Assembly: GCA_002937495.1 (NCBI GenBank) | Contig: PTJW01000025.1 | Coordinates: forward strand, 1 to 11,032 | Direction of reading: 5' to 3' | Source: Pseudomonadota bacterium | GTDB taxonomy: Bacteria; Pseudomonadota; Alphaproteobacteria; UBA1280; UBA12223 | DNA: 11,032 nt | In this document: positions 7,613-11,032 of the stretch, one piece after another | How the letters are laid out: each line of letters opens with the position of its first letter | Position numbering within the stretch: position 1 is the stretch's first letter | The notes under the pieces: model-generated | Seen by the model: the letters and a program-made list of their open reading frames with translations, nothing else | Databases searched by the model: none | Told to the model about the DNA's origin: nothing | Position numbers and translations under genes: made by a program

Positions 7613-7618
7613 TATAAT
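7613..7618 (+). promoter_or_regulatory. Candidate -10 box of the 50-codon gene
   Basis: A consensus TATAAT stands 38 bases before ATG 7657, just after the previous terminator. No good -35 box lies at 16-18 bases, but transcription must restart after the strong upstream terminator if the gene is expressed. Confidence 0.4.
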
Positions 7619-7656
7619 AATATATCTAAAATTACCTAGAATTGAAGGTGAATATT

Positions 7657-7809
7657 ATGTTTTGGAAACTTACTGGGGTGCTTTTTCTGTTAATTGGCGG
7701 AATGTTATTAGCTCCTATCATGTTAGCCCCTGTGGCTACAGGACCTTTAATGGCTTTGGCCGTTGTTGGTGCAGTTTTCGCCCTTGGTGGCTTAAACTTT
7801 ATAGCATGA
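7657..7809 (+). CDS. Small two-helix Gly/Ala-rich membrane protein, 50 residues
   Basis: ATG 7657 is preceded by GAAGGTG at six bases and opens 50 codons ending in TGA. The product begins MFWKLTGVLFLLIGG and is hydrophobic throughout: one helix spans about 5-25, a Pro/Gly turn follows (APVATGP), and a second helix spans about 31-48 (AVVGAVFALGG). It should be a helical hairpin in the inner membrane. A longer open frame (7602-7841) overlaps it in another frame, but that one has no ribosome site, reads through two terminator hairpins and has a composition unlike a real protein here. The TGA stop lies in the left arm of the hairpin 7806-7825. I do not recognise a family. Confidence 0.75.
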   Translation: MFWKLTGVLFLLIGGMLLAPIMLAPVATGPLMALAVVGAVFALGGLNFIA

Positions 7810-7825
7810 CTAAAAACTTAGTCAT
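7806..7825 (+). repeat. Perfect 8-pair hairpin over the stop codon
   Basis: ATGACTAA (7806-7813), loop AAAC and TTAGTCAT (7818-7825). It includes the TGA stop of the 50-codon gene and abuts the terminator that follows. With seven A and no T-run after it, it is not a terminator by itself on the plus strand; it may protect the transcript end. Confidence 0.6.
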
Positions 7826-7854
7826 AAAAAAAGAGGCTTGAGCCTCTTTTTTTT
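7826..7854. terminator. Bidirectional terminator between convergent genes
   Basis: Seven A (7826-7832), GAGGC (7833-7837), loop TTGA, GCCTC (7842-7846) and eight T (7847-7854). The A and T runs pair too, and the structure works on both strands. It ends the 50-codon gene on the plus strand and the rsmB-like gene on the minus strand, whose TAA stop (7855-7853) touches it. Confidence 0.9.
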
Positions 7855-9133
7855 AATTCTTTCTTTTTAATAATGCTACAAAGAAACCATCACAGTTATG
7901 TTGTGCAGGAGTTAGCTGTAAAACAGAATCTTCAGTTAAGCCTGAAAGTTTAGTGTTAATATCAACTAGCTCAAAGTTTTCATGTTCAGCTAAGAACTTT
8001 TCAACTTGGTCGTGGTTTTCTTTTCTTAAAATAGAACAAGTAGCATATGCAACTGTACCACCTGGCTTTACTAACTTGGCAGCAGATTTTAAAATGCTTG
8101 CTTGTACATTTGTAAGGTTTGCAACAAATGCAGCATCAAGGTTCCATTTACTGTCTGGGTTTCTTCTCCAAGTACCAGTACCTGAACATGGTGCATCTAC
8201 AAAAATAGTGTCAAATCTGTTTGCCTGGCGTTTTAGGTATTTGTCATTTTCTGATGAAATAACTTTTAGCATAGCATTACTAATACCTGCACGCTTAAGC
8301 CTTTTTTTAGTTTCCATTAAACGGCGTTCGTTAACATCTGTACCAATAAGTGAACCTGTGTGGTTCATAGTTGCAGCCATAGCTAATAATTTACCACCAG
8401 CACCACAGCACATATCTAAGATTTTTTGCTTTGGTTTAGTTTCTGCTAAAATTGCTAAAATTTGAGAGCCTTCATCTTGTACTTCAAATAAACCAGATTT
8501 AAAAGCTTTAGAGTTAAATAAGTTTGCCTTACCTTCTACTTTTAAACCAAATGGTGAAATTTTAGTTGGCTTTGTTTTAATGTCTTCTTCTTTTAATGCT
8601 GCTTTTACTTTATCTCTAGATGCTTTAAGGGCATTAGTTCTTAAAACTGTATCTGCTTGTTGGTTTAAAGCAATCATTTCATTAATTAAGTTATCACCAA
8701 AAGATTCTTTAAGTTCTGTATCTAACCATGCAGGATAGTTAAGTTTTTCAGCTTGAGTCATTTCTAGAGGGTCAACCTTAGAGTGGTTTTCAATAAACTT
8801 TAGCTCTTTACCTTTTAGTTTTTTGGGTGCATATGTATCGCCATCAAAAATTTTAGCCATGTCAGGTAGGTCGATATGTTCTTGAATTGCAAGGAAAGCA
8901 ATAACAAATTTTCTTGCTAAAGGCTCAATTTCAAATTTATTTAAGTAAAATTGTAAACTAGCTTTATTTCTTAGTACTGCATATACAATAGAGCTAATAA
9001 CAGCTTTATCTTTTGAACCAATAAATCTGTTTTGCTTAAAATGGTAGCTAATTAGCCTGTCTGCAGGTTGTTTAACTTCTAAAATTTTGTCTAGAATTGT
9101 AATAGCTTCGTTTACTTGTGCTTTATATTGCAT
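7853..9133 (-). CDS. rsmB: RsmB-family rRNA (cytosine-C5)-methyltransferase
   Basis: The 426-residue product matches the RsmB/Sun length. These enzymes methylate C5 of a cytosine in 16S rRNA with S-adenosylmethionine. Residues 1-80 form the NusB-like helical domain, followed by a linker with a PUA-like or RNA-binding part to about 215. The Rossmann catalytic domain starts at VQDEGSQ (218-224), with SAM motif I DMCCGAGGK (240-248), TDVNERR (265-271), motif IV DAPCSGTG (313-320) and motif VI YATCS (363-367). Both cysteines of the two-cysteine mechanism (Cys316 and Cys366) are present, and the protein ends with the typical CDGFF (414-418). The target base is assumed from the family; a related RsmF or general NOL1/NOP2/Sun specificity is possible. 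ATG 9133 has only a distant AAAGG upstream. It is a single-gene unit, divergent from the DUF4396-like gene. Confidence 0.88.
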   Translation of the reverse strand: MQYKAQVNEAITILDKILEVKQPADRLISYHFKQNRFIGSKDKAVISSIVYAVLRNKASLQFYLNKFEIEPLARKFVIAFLAIQEHIDLPDMAKIFDGDTYAPKKLKGKELKFIENHSKVDPLEMTQAEKLNYPAWLDTELKESFGDNLINEMIALNQQADTVLRTNALKASRDKVKAALKEEDIKTKPTKISPFGLKVEGKANLFNSKAFKSGLFEVQDEGSQILAILAETKPKQKILDMCCGAGGKLLAMAATMNHTGSLIGTDVNERRLMETKKRLKRAGISNAMLKVISSENDKYLKRQANRFDTIFVDAPCSGTGTWRRNPDSKWNLDAAFVANLTNVQASILKSAAKLVKPGGTVAYATCSILRKENHDQVEKFLAEHENFELVDINTKLSGLTEDSVLQLTPAQHNCDGFFVALLKRKN

Positions 9134-9174
9134 TGTGTTATATTGCCTTTGTCTGGTTGATTTATAATTAATTT

Positions 9175-9191
9175 ATATGTCGTTAACATAT
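9175..9191. promoter_or_regulatory. Dyad in the divergent intergenic region, possible operator
   Basis: ATATGTcgttaACATAT has six-base arms around a five-base centre, midway between the rsmB-like start (9133) and the DUF4396-like start (9214). It could bind a dimeric regulator acting on either gene. In AT-rich DNA, short dyads arise by chance, so this is tentative. Confidence 0.3.
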
Positions 9192-9213
9192 CATAAAATA
9201 AGGGAAATAAAAA

Positions 9214-9651
9214 GTGAAATTTCTTGGTATTGGTTGGAAGTGTAAACATTCATGGAAAAAAGCATCTGTAAATACAAGTTGGTGCTTATTAGGTTGTAGC
9301 ATTGGTGATTTTTCTGCATTGTATTATTTTGATAGATTTGTGGTTGATCCAAACCCTTATTTAGTAATGATTGTAGCTATTTGCTGTGGTTTAATGACAA
9401 GTATCATGTTAGAGACTGGTATTATGTACCGTCAACTTAAGAATTTAAAAGAATCATTTAAGATTGCTATTTCAATGAGCTTCTTGTCAATGGTTGCTAT
9501 GGAACTAGCAATGAATATTACAGACTTTGCCTTATTAGGGCCTGGTAATTTTGAATTTTGGGTAATGCCTTTAGCTATGACAGCTGGTTTTTTAGTTCCA
9601 TTACCTTATAACTATTATAGATTAAAAAAATGGGGCAAGAGCTGCCATTAA
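9214..9651 (+). CDS. DUF4396-like four-helix membrane protein
   Basis: The 145-residue protein starts with GTG 9214, preceded by AGGGA nine bases upstream. It carries four hydrophobic segments at about 22-40, 49-72, 84-107 and 113-134. The sequence follows the pattern I associate with DUF4396 proteins: SWKKASVNTSWCLLGCSIGDF near the N-terminus in two overlapping blocks (13-33), then GLMTSIMLETGIM (59-71), MSFLSMVAMELAMN (88-101), and the closing GFLVPLPYNYYRLKKWG (124-140) before a Cys-His end. Conserved Cys, Met, Glu and His residues in or near the membrane could bind a metal, but the function of the family is not established to my knowledge. It lacks operon partners: the divergent gene is rsmB-like and a strong terminator follows within ten bases. 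The family call is from memory of the pattern. Confidence 0.75.
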   Translation: MKFLGIGWKCKHSWKKASVNTSWCLLGCSIGDFSALYYFDRFVVDPNPYLVMIVAICCGLMTSIMLETGIMYRQLKNLKESFKIAISMSFLSMVAMELAMNITDFALLGPGNFEFWVMPLAMTAGFLVPLPYNYYRLKKWGKSCH

Positions 9652-9659
9652 TAAAAAAG

Positions 9660-9694
9660 AAAGAGACTGCTATGTTGAGAGGCAGTCTCTTTTT
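9660..9694 (+). terminator. Strong terminator after the DUF4396-like gene
   Basis: AAAGAGACTGC (9660-9670), an 11-base loop and GCAGTCTCTTT (9682-9692), an 11-pair stem followed by T to 9694. It starts nine bases after the stop codon. Confidence 0.9.
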
Positions 9695-9714
9695 CATTGT
9701 GTCCTAACTTAAAA

Positions 9715-9804
9715 GCTCATAAGACGCGTGTCTAGTTGGGTAGATTTTTTCTTCCTAGAGAATAGGGCCTGTTTGTTTGCCTTATGAGCCTGATATTTTA
9801 TGAG
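9715..9804. repeat. Inverted and direct copies of TTATGAG upstream of the ATPase gene
   Basis: GCTCATAAG (9715-9723) is the exact reverse complement of CTTATGAGC (9781-9789), enclosing 57 bases; a second direct TTATGAG lies at 9798-9804, 16 bases after the one at 9782. A nested TCTAG/CTAGA pair (9731-9735 with 9755-9759) sits within the loop. It could be a set of regulator sites or a folded RNA of about 75 bases. The region has no open frame of note, no tRNA features and no T-loop motif, so it is not a tRNA despite the length. Confidence 0.5.
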
Positions 9805-9818
9805 TAGGTAGAAAAAAG

Positions 9819-9848
9819 TTGTTTTCTGACATATTGTTATGATATATT
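9819..9848 (+). promoter_or_regulatory. Extended -10 promoter of the VirB11-like gene
   Basis: TTGTTT (9819-9824), an 18-base spacer that ends in TGA, and TATATT (9843-9848): the TGn before the -10 box makes it an extended -10 promoter. Start would be near 9855, about 35 bases before ATG 9890. A TTATGAG-like TTATGAT (9837-9843) overlaps the -10 element. Confidence 0.5.
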
Positions 9849-9889
9849 TAAGAGGTTGAAATTAATAAATTTAAAAAGGTAAAATAATA

Positions 9890-10879
9890 ATGATACAAGA
9901 AGTTGATGAAATAAAAGTAGACTCGGGCAAGGTTATGCTTACAGAGCAGGATGTTATGGATGCTTATGGTATTGATGTTATGATGGCCAGATCATTACTT
10001 CCTATTATGCCTTTTATTGATGTTTCAAGATTTTCAGAAGTAGTAATTAATAAGCCAGGTGTTGTTATGACAGAAACTCATGACGGTAACTGGGCAAAAC
10101 ATGATGTGCCAGAGCTTACTTTACAAAGACTAGAAGATGTTGCTCGTGTTATGGCTAATATGACAGGTCAGCTATTCCATAATGGTAACCCAATTTTATC
10201 ATGTAAAATGCCGGGTGGACATAGGGTTCAGGTTGTAGGTGGTTTCCATGCTCCTCAAGGTTTTAACATGGCTATTCGTTTATTTAACGAAAGAACATTC
10301 TCAATTGATGACTTTGTTATCCCTGAAGAAGATAAGAAAAAAATCATTGAAGCTGTTAAAGGTGCAAAAACACTTTTAATTTCTGGTGGTACTGGTTCAG
10401 GTAAAACATCATTTATTAATGCTATTATTCCATATATTCCAGATGATGAGCGTTTAATTAGCATGGAAGACGTTCCAGAATTAAAAATTCCACATGAGAA
10501 CTGGTGTCAGCTAACATTTGCATCTGATGATACAAACGACGGTGCTGAAGATGTTTCTGGTATTATTAACGCCTGTCTTCGTTTAAGACCCGATAGAATT
10601 ATCATGGGTGAGATTCGTAAAGAAAACGCTTTTGGTTTCTGTTCTGCTATTAACACAGGTCATGCTGGTTCAATGGCTACAATTCACTCGAACAACCCAG
10701 AATCTGCAATTGATGCTGTTTTAAACAGGGTTCTTATGAATGGTGAAGCCTTAGAATCAACAATGAATATTCTTCGTCGTCAGCTTATGGAAGATTTACA
10801 TGGTGTTGTACAGCTTAACCGTAAAAAAGGTAAAGTTGTAGGTTATTATAAAGAAATTAAAGACGGTAAGTTTGTTTAA
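9890..10879 (+). CDS. VirB11-type secretion ATPase, stand-alone
   Basis: The 329-residue product fits VirB11 ATPases, hexameric cytoplasmic motors at the base of type IV secretion systems. The N-terminal domain (about 30-135) has VVINKPGVVMTE (51-62), PILSCKMPGGHRVQVV (101-116) and AIRLF (128-132), the VirB11 layout. In the motor domain, Walker A is GGTGSGKTS (166-174, Lys172), the Asp box is SMEDVPEL (191-198), Walker B is DRIIMGEIR (235-243, Glu241) and the His box is GHAGSMATIHSN (257-268). All key residues are intact, so it should hydrolyse ATP. ATG 9890 has AAGG about ten bases upstream. No other secretion gene (virB8, B9, B10, D4) or pilus gene is in the window, and a terminator stands upstream (9660-9694), so it is transcribed alone. 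The N-terminal pattern favours VirB11 over TadA/CpaF. It may serve a system encoded elsewhere or be a remnant or a repurposed ATPase. Confidence 0.88.
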   Translation: MIQEVDEIKVDSGKVMLTEQDVMDAYGIDVMMARSLLPIMPFIDVSRFSEVVINKPGVVMTETHDGNWAKHDVPELTLQRLEDVARVMANMTGQLFHNGNPILSCKMPGGHRVQVVGGFHAPQGFNMAIRLFNERTFSIDDFVIPEEDKKKIIEAVKGAKTLLISGGTGSGKTSFINAIIPYIPDDERLISMEDVPELKIPHENWCQLTFASDDTNDGAEDVSGIINACLRLRPDRIIMGEIRKENAFGFCSAINTGHAGSMATIHSNNPESAIDAVLNRVLMNGEALESTMNILRRQLMEDLHGVVQLNRKKGKVVGYYKEIKDGKFV

Positions 10880-10939
10880 AATTATTACTAGTTTAAGTTA
10901 TTAAATTATTTATTTGATCTGTTATATGCTAGTCATGCA

Positions 10940-10968
10940 TTGTCATTACAAATAAACAATTTTATATT
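10940..10968 (+). promoter_or_regulatory. Good promoter match downstream of the ATPase gene
   Basis: TTGTCA (10940-10945), a 17-base spacer and TATATT (10963-10968), five of six matches in each box. Start would be near 10975. Only about 57 bases separate that start from the end of the hairpin terminator at the window edge. Confidence 0.45.
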
Positions 10969-11004
10969 CTTAAATGGATAAATTTCTCTATTATTACCTA
11001 ATAA

Positions 11005-11031
11005 AAAAGAACCTCGTATTGAGGTTCTTTT
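11005..11031. terminator. Strong hairpin terminator at the right edge
   Basis: AAAAGAACCTC (11005-11015), loop GTATT and GAGGTTCTTTT (11021-11031), an 11-pair stem. The A-run on its left side makes it effective on the minus strand too, so it probably also ends a convergent gene beyond the edge. It lies 125 bases after the ATPase stop codon; the gap holds the promoter at 10940 and no convincing gene. Confidence 0.8.
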
Positions 11032-11032
11032 G

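Noticed and set aside
7602..7841. 79-codon open frame on the plus strand
   Set aside because: No ribosome site, odd Trp/Tyr/Cys-rich composition, and it reads through two hairpins. The 50-codon frame from 7657 is far better supported.
7953..8465. 170-codon plus-strand open frame
   Set aside because: It lies antisense within the rsmB-like gene, whose motifs are complete. The open frame is a by-product of that gene's codon use.
9715..9789. tRNA-sized structure closed by a 9-pair stem
   Set aside because: No T-arm motif, no CCA-proximal pattern and no clear anticodon arm; kept only as an inverted repeat or possible other RNA.
10255..10464. 69-codon minus-strand frame
   Set aside because: Antisense to the Walker A region of the VirB11-like gene; explained by that gene.
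10974..11032. Open frame MDKFLYYYLIKK running off the right edge
   Set aside because: No ribosome site and the frame runs through the terminator stem; a leaderless gene is possible but not supported.

Overview
The window is AT-rich DNA (roughly one third G+C by eye) from a motile, Gram-negative proteobacterium, most likely an alphaproteobacterium. The evidence is a CheR methyltransferase, a FliK-type protein with an alphaproteobacterial-looking C-terminus, a periplasmic lytic transglycosylase, RNase HII, an RsmB-type rRNA methyltransferase and a VirB11-type ATPase. I see no tRNA, rRNA, insertion sequence, CRISPR array or origin. The assignment to a class is inference from gene types, not from a marker gene.

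Left block (1-6699, minus strand): a tightly packed run, read right to left. It holds an unrecognised gene that looks like a degenerate uracil-DNA glycosylase, then slt (lytic transglycosylase), rnhB, a large Asn/Ile/Thr-rich FliK-like protein, cheR, and the first 27 codons of a further gene that runs off the left edge. Gaps are 7, 44, 24, 90 and 13 bases and no hairpin terminator is visible between them, so they may share a transcript. Ribosome binding sites move two starts inward from the longest open frame (cheR to 975, fliK-like to 3261).

Middle block (6700-7855, plus strand): a row of four very small genes (35, 64, 71 and 50 codons), each encoding a one- or two-helix membrane protein. 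Most have their own candidate promoter, and the last three are followed by a hairpin terminator. The fourth (7657-7809) lies in a different frame from the longest open frame there. Two of the terminators overlap the stop codon of the gene they end.

Right block (7853-11032): an rsmB-like rRNA cytosine methyltransferase on the minus strand shares a bidirectional terminator with the small genes. A divergent plus-strand gene encodes a four-helix DUF4396-like membrane protein and ends in a strong terminator. A 238-base gap then carries several copies of the heptamer TTATGAG and an extended -10 promoter, and leads into a stand-alone VirB11-type secretion ATPase. The window closes with a good promoter followed within about 60 bases by a strong hairpin terminator.

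The main points of interest are the eroded glycosylase-like gene next to slt, the string of self-contained tiny membrane-protein genes, and the solitary VirB11 ATPase with repeat-rich upstream DNA. None of these by itself proves a new system.
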